The notes: generated by a model from the sequence alone, not told the origin. DNA of 21,813 nucleotides from M3007 sp039804245 (GCA_039804245.1 JBDLWO010000129.1:1-21813); one strand, 5' to 3'. Positions 1 through 8,790 are shown, counted from the first letter of the stretch. Made by a program: numbers and translations.

Positions 1-1
1 G

Positions 2-910
2 ACATATATAAAAGGTACGAACATACTCACGTTATGGAACCTGCAGCCCGGCAACTATCTGCTTGAAATTCAAATAGCTGACGTATTGGGGAATTATCAG
101 GACTTATCTACTCTCAGAGTCCCGGTCATGATCAGGGCAGCCTGGTGGCAGACATGGTGGTTCCGGGCCTCCATAATACTGCTTGCCTTGGCAGTATTGG
201 CCTTATACTGGTTCAGGCGGCAAAATAAAATCAGGGAAGAACTGAATCTGAAAAAAAAGCTGACAGAACTGGAGTTGGCCAATCTTCGTGCCCAGATGAA
301 CCCGCACTTCATTTTCAACAGTCTGAATACTGTTAAACTGCAGGTGGTGGGAGGAAACCCGAAAGTAGCCGAAGCCTATCTCGACAGGTTCAGCAAACTG
401 ATGAGAAGGGTGCTCGATTATTCTTCCAAAGATCTCATCTCGCTGGAAGACGAAATTGATTTTCTGAGAGAATATGTGGAAATGGAGCAAATCAGGTTCA
501 GAAATTTCTTTATTTGCGAAATTGATACCCCCGAAGAAAGTCTGGGATGGAGTTTTATTCAGATCCCCCCGATGGTACTTCAGCCTTATGTGGAAAACGC
601 TATCAGGCACGGGCTTCTTCCCCTGAAAAGCGGAAAGGGGAAGCTGACAATCTCCGTAAAACTTGAAGATGAAAGATGTACGCTCTCTATTCGCGATAAC
701 GGAATCGGCCGAGAGGCTGCAGCCGCATTCAAAGATTCGGAACTGCCATTTGCCCGCTCCAGGGGAATGCAGATAAGCCATGAACGACTCGCCAAAATTG
801 CATCGCATACCCTCCCCGATATGATACTGGAGGTGCTGGACCTGTACGACGAAGACGGATCAGGGGCCGGTACTATGGTGCAGATTTCATTCACTTTTGA
901 AAGCTGGTAA
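2..910 (+). CDS. LytS-type sensor histidine kinase, 5'-truncated by the window edge
   Basis: The frame is open to the left edge, so only the last 302 codons are visible and the start lies outside. Visible residues 1-52 have the look of the end of a Y_Y_Y domain (LQPGNYLLEIQ, then AAWWQTWWF), which in this family follows a periplasmic beta-propeller sensor. One membrane helix follows at about residues 55-70, then a short coiled linker. The His_kinase domain carries NPHFIFNSLN with the predicted phospho-histidine at residue 102, followed by a HATPase domain with the N box (LQPYVENAIRHG, Asn199) and DNGIGRE (232-238). It would autophosphorylate in the cytoplasm and pass phosphate to a LytTR-type regulator. 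No such regulator follows within the window, which is unusual because the pair is often adjacent. The first ATG-like start near base 86 is not the true start. Family assignment is firm; the signal is unknown. Confidence 0.93.
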   Translation, partial: TYIKGTNILTLWNLQPGNYLLEIQIADVLGNYQDLSTLRVPVMIRAAWWQTWWFRASIILLALAVLALYWFRRQNKIREELNLKKKLTELELANLRAQMNPHFIFNSLNTVKLQVVGGNPKVAEAYLDRFSKLMRRVLDYSSKDLISLEDEIDFLREYVEMEQIRFRNFFICEIDTPEESLGWSFIQIPPMVLQPYVENAIRHGLLPLKSGKGKLTISVKLEDERCTLSIRDNGIGREAAAAFKDSELPFARSRGMQISHERLAKIASHTLPDMILEVLDLYDEDGSGAGTMVQISFTFESW

Positions 911-1242
911 ATCCGAATACTAATTTAAATGGCTAACTGCTCAGTCAGAAGTGCCAACTGATAAATGGCCTGAACTGGTTCGGAATTTTTATTACACTTT
1001 TGCAACAGCAGTTCGCAAAGGAGAAAAGACATTTGTCCTGTATGACGCCGGACAAAACCACTGAAACAAATATCACTCCCGAACCCGCCTGATGCCCACC
1101 GGCGACCAGGACGTAAAAAACGGAAACACCAAATGTAAACTGGTCCTTCAGCCAGATTATTATTCAGTTCTTACTAGTATAAACAGGTTATTAGCTAGTT
1201 TCCTGGAGTTACTTTTCCCTTTAGAGTAAATCAGGTTTATCT

Positions 1243-1274
1243 GCCCCCGTTTCTGAGCAAAACGGGGGCTTTTT
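1243..1274 (+). terminator. Intrinsic (Rho-independent) terminator
   Basis: A perfect 10-bp inverted repeat (gcccccgttt at 1243-1252 and aaacgggggc at 1260-1269) encloses a 7-base loop and is followed on the + strand by five T (1270-1274). The opposite side of the stem is not T-rich, so it works on + transcripts only. It lies 333 bases after the kinase stop, with no gene in between, so it ends either a long 3' untranslated region of the kinase transcript or an unrecognised small RNA. Confidence 0.85.
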
Positions 1275-1367
1275 CATCGCTGACCATGTGATGATCAGTC
1301 GGCTATCACTAAATTCAACTACTAAAAGGCAAATAAAAAGGTAATATTTGAACTGTTTGGGCAATTT

Positions 1368-1399
1368 TTTGTTCATTGTTTCGTAATTTGTGATATTTG
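1368..1399 (+). promoter_or_regulatory. Candidate Bacteroidota sigma-A-type promoter for the lipase-channel pair
   Basis: TTTG at 1368-1371 (-33 element) and GATATTTG at 1392-1399 (7 of 8 positions of TAnnTTTG, -7 element) are separated by 20 bases, within the range known for Bacteroidota housekeeping promoters. Transcription would start near 1406, about 20 bases before the ATG at 1427. This leaves a short leader and excludes the alternative TTG start at 1397. Confidence 0.5.
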
Positions 1400-1426
1400 T
1401 CTTCAAATCTGGAAAAACTTTCTGAA

Positions 1427-2746
1427 ATGCGACTGATTTACTTCTTCATTGCTTTTTTGCTGATATCCTGCAGTTCACTGCCCGGTTCCGTTGACCTGGC
1501 AGAAGAAAGGGAGGTGCCCGCTACTCCGGTTGGCTGCGATACCTGTTTCTACCCGGTTGTTATGGTACACGGTTTTCTGGCTTCTGGCGATACCTGGACG
1601 AAATTTCAGCAGTTATTTCACTCAAACGGATACAAAAGCAAGTTTATCCATGCATTTGACTGGAACAGCCTGAACCAGCTTGGTGGTAACACACCTCAGT
1701 TGCTCGATCAGTTTATTGATCAGGTATTGCAGGAAACCGGTGCTTCCCAGGTGCGTCTGATCGGTCACAGCGCCGGTGGAGGTGTGTGCTACAATTATCT
1801 TTCTGATCCGGTGAGGGCTGCCAAAGTGGACGGGTATGTTCATATCGGTTCATCCGTGCAGGCAACTGCCGCCGGGCCAGGCGGTGCCGAGCCGACCCTC
1901 AATATATGGAGTACTGAAGACGAGATTGTTCAGGGAGGCAATATATCAGGGGCACAGAATGTACAACTCAGCGGTAAAGATCACTATCAGGTAGCCACCA
2001 GCGAGGAATCCTTCACTGCCGTATGGCAATTTTTTCACAATACACTGCCTCCCACAACCGAAATAAAAGTACAGGGGCCACTGGTCTGTGTTGCCGGGAA
2101 AGTTCTCTATTTCGGAGAAAATACGCCTTTGGTTGGTGCAACAGTACAGATATGGGAAACAGATCCTGCAACCGGCGAGCGGGTAAAAACTACTCCGGAT
2201 TTTACCTTCACAACGGATGCTTCCGGCAAATGGGGCCCGGAAAATATCAAGGCCAGTACTACTTTTGAGTTTGTAGCCATACCGGCCTCCCCTTCACAGC
2301 GCACCATTCACTACTTCAGAGAACCGATTACGCACCTGAACAGTTTTGTCTATCTGCGTACTATACCGCCCCCTCCCTCGCTGGCAGGAATACTGCTGGC
2401 AGGATTGCCCAACACCCAGGGCCAGACTGTGCTGAACGTGTTTTCAGGCAGCCAGGCAGTAGTGAATGGTCGCGATACGCTCACGGTCAGCAACTCGGTT
2501 CTGTCAACTCCGCAGTATGCGAGTCCTTCCAAAACAGCCATTACCTATTTCCTGTACGACGACGGTGACGGCGTAACCGAACTGACTCCTGTAGGAGCTT
2601 TCGGCGGTTTTTCATTCCTGAACGGAGTGGATATGTTTTTCCCGACAAATACTTCCCAGACAATCCCGCTTGTTATGAACCAAAGGGTACTGAACGTGAG
2701 GAATATTAAATCCTCGGAGGGCATTGTGGTCGGTGTATTTGACTGA
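1427..2746 (+). CDS. Lipoprotein alpha/beta-hydrolase (lipase/esterase) with C-terminal beta domain
   Basis: A 439-aa predicted lipoprotein. The signal peptide begins at Met1 and has a lipobox LISC with Cys15. The alpha/beta-hydrolase fold follows at about 40-205: oxyanion HGF (48-50), nucleophile elbow GHSAGG (Ser115), a likely acid Asp165 in STEDE, and His186 in GKDHYQ. This is the class of triacylglycerol lipases and esterases. From about residue 215 a second part, rich in beta strands, contains a carboxypeptidase-regulatory-like stretch (VAGKVLYFGENTPLVGATV), probably for binding lipid or another surface. The two-part layout recalls the Archaeoglobus lipase with its C-terminal lipid-binding domain; that comparison is inference. 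I chose ATG 1427 rather than TTG 1397 because the signal peptide starts there and the predicted promoter covers 1397. The stop codon overlaps the next start (TGATG). The substrate is not readable. Confidence 0.85.
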   Translation: MRLIYFFIAFLLISCSSLPGSVDLAEEREVPATPVGCDTCFYPVVMVHGFLASGDTWTKFQQLFHSNGYKSKFIHAFDWNSLNQLGGNTPQLLDQFIDQVLQETGASQVRLIGHSAGGGVCYNYLSDPVRAAKVDGYVHIGSSVQATAAGPGGAEPTLNIWSTEDEIVQGGNISGAQNVQLSGKDHYQVATSEESFTAVWQFFHNTLPPTTEIKVQGPLVCVAGKVLYFGENTPLVGATVQIWETDPATGERVKTTPDFTFTTDASGKWGPENIKASTTFEFVAIPASPSQRTIHYFREPITHLNSFVYLRTIPPPPSLAGILLAGLPNTQGQTVLNVFSGSQAVVNGRDTLTVSNSVLSTPQYASPSKTAITYFLYDDGDGVTELTPVGAFGGFSFLNGVDMFFPTNTSQTIPLVMNQRVLNVRNIKSSEGIVVGVFD

Positions 2747-3837
2747 TGAACATACTTTCTTCGTTAAGGCTCCTATTGTGGCTCTTCAGGCTGCCCGACC
2801 TGTCCAAAGCAAGGCCGTCGAACAGAAAAGTCATCGTTGTAACCATCAACAGACTTCGTGTTGCTATTGGCTGGATGATGCTGGCCGTGGTAATTGGCAT
2901 GACAGGATATCGCCTGATTGAAGGATCTTCCTGGTTTGACTCCTATTACATGAGCCTTATCACCCTGTCCACAGTAGGATTTGGTGAGGTCATTCCGCTG
3001 AGTCACGCGGGCAGGGTATTCACGTCCTTTCTCGTACTTTTCAATCTGGGCCTGTTCACTTTTTCAGTTTCAACCATCTTCAGTATCTTCGCCGACGCTG
3101 AAGTACGCCGTATATTTATGGAGTTCAATATGATGGATCGTATCAACAAACTGAGCGGACACACAATCATCTGCGGTTTTGGCCGCCACGGAGTAGAGGT
3201 ATGTAATGAACTGCAGAAGCAGAAAACCCCATTTGTAATTATCGAAACGGACTCCCGACGGATTCACTGGCTTGAACAGGAGTCGGACTATCTGTTCGTA
3301 GAAGGTGACGCTACTGAGGACTTTATACTGAAAATTGCAGGAATTCAGAAGGCAGGCACGCTTATTCTGACGCTACCAGAAATGGCCAATAATCTGTCCG
3401 GCGTGATTACTGCCCGGAATATGAATCCCGGGATCAAAATAATAGCCCGCGCTACCAAACCGGCTGACGAACTCAAGTTGTATCGCGCGGGTGCAGACCA
3501 TGTGGTACTCCCTGAAAGAATAGGCGGCTTCTTCATGGCCAACCTCGCAAAAAGGCCCGACCTGATAGAATACATCAGCTTGCTGGCCAATATGCAGCCT
3601 CACGACCTCATTCTGGAGGAAATTCCGGTGAAGGAAATCAGGAAAGACTTCAGGGGATTGAGTATCGAAGAAGTCTGTTTCAATGCACAGGAACTGCCAC
3701 CCATTGTAGCCATTCGATATCCCAACGGCCGATTCGAACTGCATCCCGCTACCCGGACTGTTCTGGACAGCGATTTGTGTATTCTGGTACTCGGCAGTCC
3801 CGATCAAATCAATTTATTCAGAGAAAACCGGCTATAA
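2746..3837 (+). CDS. Two-TM potassium channel with RCK (TrkA-N/TrkA-C) domains
   Basis: A 363-aa inner-membrane protein of the MthK/Kch-like group. TM1 is at about 38-57, the pore helix and selectivity filter TVGFG at 76-80, and TM2 at about 91-115. A cytoplasmic RCK domain follows with the Rossmann glycine motif GFGRHG (144-149) and an acidic residue (ETD) at the end of the second strand; the TrkA-C-like lobe spans about 285-363. The filter has Phe where most bacterial channels have Tyr, and Glu instead of Asp after it; both occur in functional channels. Met-Met at 129-130 sits where MthK has its internal start for a soluble RCK subunit, so a second product is possible but unproven. Its ATG overlaps the lipase stop by one base, so translation is probably coupled. 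It should mediate potassium flux gated by a ligand (Ca2+ or nucleotide) bound by the RCK ring. Confidence 0.92.
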   Translation: MNILSSLRLLLWLFRLPDLSKARPSNRKVIVVTINRLRVAIGWMMLAVVIGMTGYRLIEGSSWFDSYYMSLITLSTVGFGEVIPLSHAGRVFTSFLVLFNLGLFTFSVSTIFSIFADAEVRRIFMEFNMMDRINKLSGHTIICGFGRHGVEVCNELQKQKTPFVIIETDSRRIHWLEQESDYLFVEGDATEDFILKIAGIQKAGTLILTLPEMANNLSGVITARNMNPGIKIIARATKPADELKLYRAGADHVVLPERIGGFFMANLAKRPDLIEYISLLANMQPHDLILEEIPVKEIRKDFRGLSIEEVCFNAQELPPIVAIRYPNGRFELHPATRTVLDSDLCILVLGSPDQINLFRENRL

Positions 3838-3849
3838 GAATTAATTTTT

Positions 3850-3867
3850 TTTTAATAAATATTAAAA
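3850..3867. repeat. AT-only palindrome after the channel gene
   Basis: TTTTAATA (3850-3857) and TATTAAAA (3860-3867) form perfect 8-bp arms around two bases, inside a run of A and T that starts four bases after the channel stop. The arms are too AT-rich for a convincing terminator. The rest of the 270-base gap to the adhesin gene shows no clear promoter match and no gene. Confidence 0.45.
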
Positions 3868-4107
3868 TAGCCCATTTATTCATTATTTTTTGTAAAGAAA
3901 CTGCCTTTTTATCAGGCGACATGCGCTGTGGCCCGATTTTTGAATTACCTTTAACCGTTCCATAAACCGGTCTGGCTCCGGCTGCATGAATCATCGGTGG
4001 TTTAGAACTGCCGGAAGATGAATCAGTCCGATAATCCCCCTTTTGAATATCCCGAAGTACAGCCCGGTATTCAGTTTACTCCCATGTTCATCTTTTAACA
4101 ACCGATT

Positions 4108-7100
4108 ATGCTTAACAGGCTCATTTTCACACTTTCACTTTTTCTTGCGGGCGCTGCCGGAGTATCCGCTCAGGGTCTCTTCGCCTGCCAGGCTCCACCC
4201 GCGTTCGCCTACAGTTGCGCTGCAACCTGTATTACCTGCGATTTGAATGGAGCAACCGGGAATACGTCTATTGTGGCGCCACCCGGTTTCCACCCGGCTC
4301 TTTGCCACGGAGATCTTGTTGTCGAAAATCCCAACTGGTTCGGGTTTATCGCAGGCTCTTCCAATATCCTGTTTGCTATCACCCCCGGAACCTGTACAAC
4401 GGGTACCGGACTGGAAGCGGCAATTCTGGATAACTGTACAACCACTATTGCATGTGCTCCCGGACCGGTTTTTCTGAATCCGAATGGCGCGTTTCTTATT
4501 CAGGCTGTCGGACTTGTTGTGGGCCGTCGTTACCAGTTGGTGGTGGATGGATACAATGGCTCCATGTGCTCCTACACTATTTCTGTGATAAGCGGATCAA
4601 CGGTTGCTCCACCGCTGGGTGCTGTTGATCAGATCACCGGTAACCCGACTGTTTGCCCGCAGGGAACAGATACCTACTCCATACCACCGGTTGACAATGC
4701 CGTCTCCTACACATGGTCGGCTCCTGCAGGTGCAAAGATCAACGGAGGCAGTAATGTAGTAACACTGCCCGCTACAGGTAATAACAATGCTGTTGATATT
4801 ACCTTCGGAAACGCCGGAGGTAATGTTTGTGTCTCTGTATCAAACGCCTGCTCGGCTCCGGTAACGAGGTGCTTCCCCGTATCCAACGTGCCTATTCCAC
4901 CGACTGTTCTTCCAAATGAAACTGTTTGTTACGAGCAGATTCCTTACGAATGGCCCGAAGAGCCACACACTATACTGGCGGCCCCCGGGGTTTACACGCT
5001 CACTTCAACTCCCTACGACTCCTATATCGGTTGTGACAGTGTGGTAAGACAGACGCTCCGTGTTCTCCCTTTGAATCAGGTCACGCTGCCCGTAAAATAT
5101 CTTTGCAAGGATGAGTGTTATGAAATTAATGGTCTCATTTATTGCGAAACCGGACAGTTTCAGGAAACGCTCATTTCACAGTATGGCTGCGACAGTCTGG
5201 TCAATTTCACGCTCGTCAGAATTCCGGCCAAAGCGGTTGTGCAACAGCCAGATACTATCACCTGCGCCGTGACGTCTGTTCCTCTTTCCGGTGTGGGATC
5301 CACAACGGGTAACACTGTTTCCTACCAATGGATCAATCCTGACGGACAGGTCATCAGTAATGCCATTACTGCCGTGGCAGACCGGCCCGGTCAATACGCT
5401 TTGATTGTACAGAACTTCATCGGTGGCGTCGCCTGCCGTGACACTTCTGTCGTCGAAGTTCCGGGTAACCTGACTCCACCTCTCGCAGAGGCCGGTCCGG
5501 ACAAGGTGCTTACCTGCATCGTTACGGAAGTGCAACTCGACGGATCAGGATCTACCGGCTCCAACTATTCCTATTTCTGGAGAACGCTTATCGGCGGTAA
5601 TATTGTCTCGGGCGCCACCACTCTGACGCCCATCGTAAACGCTCCCGGCACTTATTCGCTGCGCGTTACTGATCTGCACAACGGCTGTACCAGTGTTTCC
5701 AATGCTGTCGTACGCCCCCGCGTGACACCACCATCAGTCAATCTGACCGGCGGTGCGTATACATGTACCAATCCGGATCTGACAATAAGGCTCATCACGG
5801 ATGCCGACAGTCCGTCTTTTGTCTGGAATGGCCCTAACGGATATACATCAACATCCCAGAACCCCACGGTAAATGTAGCTGGTACGTACAACGTCACGAT
5901 TACCAACGGAGAGACAGGTTGTACCAATACCGGCAGCGTACAGGTGATTAATGATGCCAATCCTCCCGCAATAGCTGTGACAGGCGGCGATATTACCTGC
6001 AACCGAAATATAGCAACAATCAGCGTCAGCTCACCTGTGTCAGGTGTCAGTTTTGCCTGGACAGGCCCTAATGGATTTTCTTCGTCACTGCCCAGTCCGA
6101 CCACTACCCAGCTGGGTGATTACTATGTAACTGTATCTGCCCCCAATGGTTGCTCTGCCAGCTCGGTTACACAGGTCGTGCTGAATACAACACCACCAGG
6201 TACTACACTTGGAGTCACAACACATCTGAACTGCAATAACTCCTCTATCAATCTGCTTTCCACCAGCATCGGTAATCCTGTTGTACTCTCACATCAGTGG
6301 ACACTCCCGGGAGGCAGCACAACTTCTACTGGCAATCAGGCTTACCTGCCGGTTACTGTTCCGGGAGATTACAGTGTTTTTGTGATAAATACATCAACCG
6401 GATGCTCCAGCACAGCCAATTTTACGGTTTACCAGTACGGACCTGTCACGGCTGAAGCGACAGGCCTGACAGATGCCCGCTGCTATGATTCTCAGGATGG
6501 AAGTATCACCGTGGTACCCGGAGGTGGCAATGGTGTTTACTCTTATCAGTGGAACAGTGGCTCAGCTTCCAGTGTTAATAACAATCTTGGCTTTGGTACG
6601 TATATTGTCACCGTAACGGATGGTGAAGGTTGTTCGGCAACTGCTTCAGCGACGGTAGGTTCGCCTGCAGCCATTGATCCGAATACCTCCGGAACCGATC
6701 AGCTGATTGCCGGCGCTGCCGATGGTACTGCCACCGCAGCTCCCTCTGGTGGCGTACCCGGCTACACATTTGACTGGAGTAACAGCGATACAACTTCAAC
6801 ACTCACCGGCCTGCTTCCGGGGGCATATACCGTAACAGTTACCGATGCCGCCGGATGTACCGCCTTCGAAACCGTGAACGTCAATGGCGTAAACTGTACG
6901 CTCGAAACCGAAATTATTGTTACCGGAATCAGTTGTAACGGGCTTGATAATGGTGAAGCAACTCTGGATATTCAGGGTGGAGAAACACCCATTTTAGTTC
7001 TCTGGAGTACAGGTGCTTCAACCGAATCCATCAATTCTCTTCCTGTCGGGCAGTACTCTGTGACAGTAACAGACAGTCTGAATTGCCGGGAAGTCCAGAC

Positions 7101-8790
7101 ATTCCTTGTGTCAGAGCCAGCCAGACTTCAGGCCAATGCCTCAGGCACTGCAACAACCGGCTCAAATATTTTCGATGGCTCGGCTGCTGCCAATCCCACC
7201 GGAGGAACAGGCGTATATTCTTTCAACTGGAGTAACGGTTCTACTGAACAGTCTGTCTCTGGTCTGGCCCCCGACCTTTACACAGTCACCGTAGTGGATG
7301 AAAATGGCTGCGAAGATATTCAGGTGGTAGAAGTGGCAGCAGGCCTCTGTAACCTGACTGCAGATCTCCTGATTACGAATCCACAGTGTCCCAATTCATC
7401 CGATGGCTCCGCTACTGTGCTCATCAGCGGCTCAGGCGGTCAGTATGCTTATCTCTGGAGCAATGGATCCACGATTGCTTCTGCAGGCAATCTTCCGGCA
7501 GGTACTCATTCTGTATCTGTAACGGATGAAACAGGATGTCTGGCTGTAGTTAATGTTGAGTTGACAAATCCACCGTTACTGCTTGTTCTGGAGGCTTCCA
7601 ATACCCCTACCTCCTGTGCCAATGCTCCCGAGGGAGCAGCAGCCGTAACCGTCATTGGCGGTACCGGAACACCTTCTGTTCTGTGGAGTGACGGACAGAG
7701 CGGACTGACTGCCACAGGACTGCAGGCTGGTGTTTACGTCGCTGTGGCTACGGATGACAATGGTTGTACAGCAATGACGTCTGTCTCGGTCACTTCAACT
7801 GACCAGATACCGCCGGTTTTGGTGGCCAGCGATGCCGTTGTCGCTATTGGTCCGGAAGGTAACGTATTCCTGACTCAGCAGAACCTGAATGTACAGATAA
7901 CCGACAACTGCGGATTCGGATCATTTTCTACATCGCCCAACGAATTCAATTGTGCACAACTCGGCGATCACCAGGTTGTTGTTACAGCTACCGACAACTC
8001 GGGAAATATCACCCGGGACACGATTACGGTAAAAATCATTGACAACAGCGCTCCTTCACTGATCTGCCCGCAAAGCCTGGCACTGTGTTTTGAAAACCGT
8101 CAGGTGGTATATCAGGCGCCTACAGCTTCTGATAACTGTCTGAACCTGGGTGGCAGCTTCAACCTGGTGGCCGGCCTCCCGATTGGCTCGGTATTCCCGG
8201 TTGGATCCACCACGAACACTTATTCATACACTGACGCCAACGGAAATTCCGGCACATGCTCTTTTGAAGTCACCATCTTCCCGGAGATCATCGTGAATGT
8301 TGATACTGTTATCAATGACTTCAATTTCCAGACGACAGGCGCCGTTCTGATTGATGTAAACGGAGGATTGCCCCCGCTGACCTATTCGTGGCTTCTCAAT
8401 GGACAGGAGGTTTCAACAGCGCAGGATCTTTCAGGAGTACCAGCCGGAGCATATACGCTGGTTATTACGGATGACAACGACTGTACGCTGACACGAACCT
8501 TCACGGTCAGTAATACTTCAGCTACCGATAATCCTGTTTTGGCAGATGAGATTCGTATTTTCCCAAATCCGACTGACGGATGGGTCACCATTGTACTTCC
8601 GGCTGAGCTGTCCGATCAGGATTCAGACGTTCAGGTATTTGACATGACTGGGAGAAGAGTGTTGTCACAGCATTCGGAAGCAGGAGCTCAGCTCAGGATT
8701 TCACTGGCCGACTTCACAGATGGACTTTACAATGTGATGATCAGTTCGGGCAGTGTCAGAACATCGAGGATTGTTGTTTTGTTAAAATAG
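4108..8790 (+). CDS. Giant T9SS-secreted adhesin-like protein with Ig-like, SprB and HYR-like repeats
   Basis: A 1560-aa protein with a signal peptide (1-21, cleavage after VSA). Layout by approximate residue: Cys-rich N-terminal domain 22-165; Ig/PKD-like module 166-255; two 'CDS' modules (GCDSVV, GCDSLV) 256-372; five Ig-like repeats of about 80 residues 373-775, most starting with a proline pair and holding Cys; six SprB repeats 790-1230; two HYR-like modules 1231-1391; a seventh SprB repeat 1408-1470; and a T9SS type A sorting domain 1481-1560 (IFPNPTDGWVTI, then GRRVL and a final basic/hydrophobic segment). Proteins of this design are secreted by the type IX system and attached to or released from the cell surface. 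SprB itself is the gliding adhesin of Flavobacterium. Surface adhesion is therefore the best guess, and motility is possible. The gene stands alone and ends at a strong terminator. Confidence 0.92.
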   Translation: MLNRLIFTLSLFLAGAAGVSAQGLFACQAPPAFAYSCAATCITCDLNGATGNTSIVAPPGFHPALCHGDLVVENPNWFGFIAGSSNILFAITPGTCTTGTGLEAAILDNCTTTIACAPGPVFLNPNGAFLIQAVGLVVGRRYQLVVDGYNGSMCSYTISVISGSTVAPPLGAVDQITGNPTVCPQGTDTYSIPPVDNAVSYTWSAPAGAKINGGSNVVTLPATGNNNAVDITFGNAGGNVCVSVSNACSAPVTRCFPVSNVPIPPTVLPNETVCYEQIPYEWPEEPHTILAAPGVYTLTSTPYDSYIGCDSVVRQTLRVLPLNQVTLPVKYLCKDECYEINGLIYCETGQFQETLISQYGCDSLVNFTLVRIPAKAVVQQPDTITCAVTSVPLSGVGSTTGNTVSYQWINPDGQVISNAITAVADRPGQYALIVQNFIGGVACRDTSVVEVPGNLTPPLAEAGPDKVLTCIVTEVQLDGSGSTGSNYSYFWRTLIGGNIVSGATTLTPIVNAPGTYSLRVTDLHNGCTSVSNAVVRPRVTPPSVNLTGGAYTCTNPDLTIRLITDADSPSFVWNGPNGYTSTSQNPTVNVAGTYNVTITNGETGCTNTGSVQVINDANPPAIAVTGGDITCNRNIATISVSSPVSGVSFAWTGPNGFSSSLPSPTTTQLGDYYVTVSAPNGCSASSVTQVVLNTTPPGTTLGVTTHLNCNNSSINLLSTSIGNPVVLSHQWTLPGGSTTSTGNQAYLPVTVPGDYSVFVINTSTGCSSTANFTVYQYGPVTAEATGLTDARCYDSQDGSITVVPGGGNGVYSYQWNSGSASSVNNNLGFGTYIVTVTDGEGCSATASATVGSPAAIDPNTSGTDQLIAGAADGTATAAPSGGVPGYTFDWSNSDTTSTLTGLLPGAYTVTVTDAAGCTAFETVNVNGVNCTLETEIIVTGISCNGLDNGEATLDIQGGETPILVLWSTGASTESINSLPVGQYSVTVTDSLNCREVQTFLVSEPARLQANASGTATTGSNIFDGSAAANPTGGTGVYSFNWSNGSTEQSVSGLAPDLYTVTVVDENGCEDIQVVEVAAGLCNLTADLLITNPQCPNSSDGSATVLISGSGGQYAYLWSNGSTIASAGNLPAGTHSVSVTDETGCLAVVNVELTNPPLLLVLEASNTPTSCANAPEGAAAVTVIGGTGTPSVLWSDGQSGLTATGLQAGVYVAVATDDNGCTAMTSVSVTSTDQIPPVLVASDAVVAIGPEGNVFLTQQNLNVQITDNCGFGSFSTSPNEFNCAQLGDHQVVVTATDNSGNITRDTITVKIIDNSAPSLICPQSLALCFENRQVVYQAPTASDNCLNLGGSFNLVAGLPIGSVFPVGSTTNTYSYTDANGNSGTCSFEVTIFPEIIVNVDTVINDFNFQTTGAVLIDVNGGLPPLTYSWLLNGQEVSTAQDLSGVPAGAYTLVITDDNDCTLTRTFTVSNTSATDNPVLADEIRIFPNPTDGWVTIVLPAELSDQDSDVQVFDMTGRRVLSQHSEAGAQLRISLADFTDGLYNVMISSGSVRTSRIVVLLK
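5224..6455 (+). repeat. Five tandem Ig-like protein repeats in the adhesin
   Basis: Five units of about 75-85 codons begin near 5224, 5480, 5730, 5962 and 6190. Each contains a Thr-Cys or Asn-Cys strand early (ITCAVT, LTCIVT, YTCTNP, ITCNRN, LNCNNS) and, in four of the five, a GxYxVxVxxxxxGC-like strand near the end. The DNA is diverged between units, so this is an old duplication and not a recent expansion. Confidence 0.75.
6475..7797 (+). repeat. Six consecutive SprB-type repeats in the adhesin
   Basis: Six units of about 60-75 codons share the pattern DGxA - GGxxxYxxxWSNGST - LxxGxYxVTVTDxxGC. They start near 6475, 6718, 6930, 7165, 7370 and 7610. A seventh copy lies apart at about 8330-8515, after the HYR-like modules. 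The pattern is the SprB repeat family found in gliding and surface adhesins of Bacteroidota. Confidence 0.85.

Larger units (their letters stand above)
911..1426. other. Intergenic region without a recognisable gene
   Basis: About half a kilobase lies between the kinase stop and the lipase start. It contains a strong + strand intrinsic terminator (1243-1274) and a promoter candidate (1368-1399), both listed separately. The first 150 bases are open in one + frame from 924 to 1064, without a convincing start and without a recognisable family. I see no tRNA or other RNA fold that I can name, and no insertion-sequence ends. The last 100 bases before the lipase are AT-rich, as expected for a promoter region. 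Confidence 0.6.

Noticed and set aside
203..808. A 201-codon - strand open frame opposite the histidine kinase
   Set aside because: The + strand frame carries all kinase motifs; the opposite translation is not protein-like.
951..1064. A 37-codon open frame with a GTG start after the kinase gene
   Set aside because: It has no start-site support, no recognisable family, and a neighbouring frame is open over nearly the same stretch, so chance is the simplest explanation.
1341..1350. Second promoter-like box (AATATTTG) ahead of the lipase gene
   Set aside because: No TTTG lies 19-21 bases upstream, whereas the pair at 1368-1399 has the correct spacing.
6475..7797. Possible CRISPR-like or recent DNA repeat in the adhesin
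   Set aside because: The repeats are conserved only at protein level and are coding throughout; the DNA is diverged between units and has no fixed spacer pattern.
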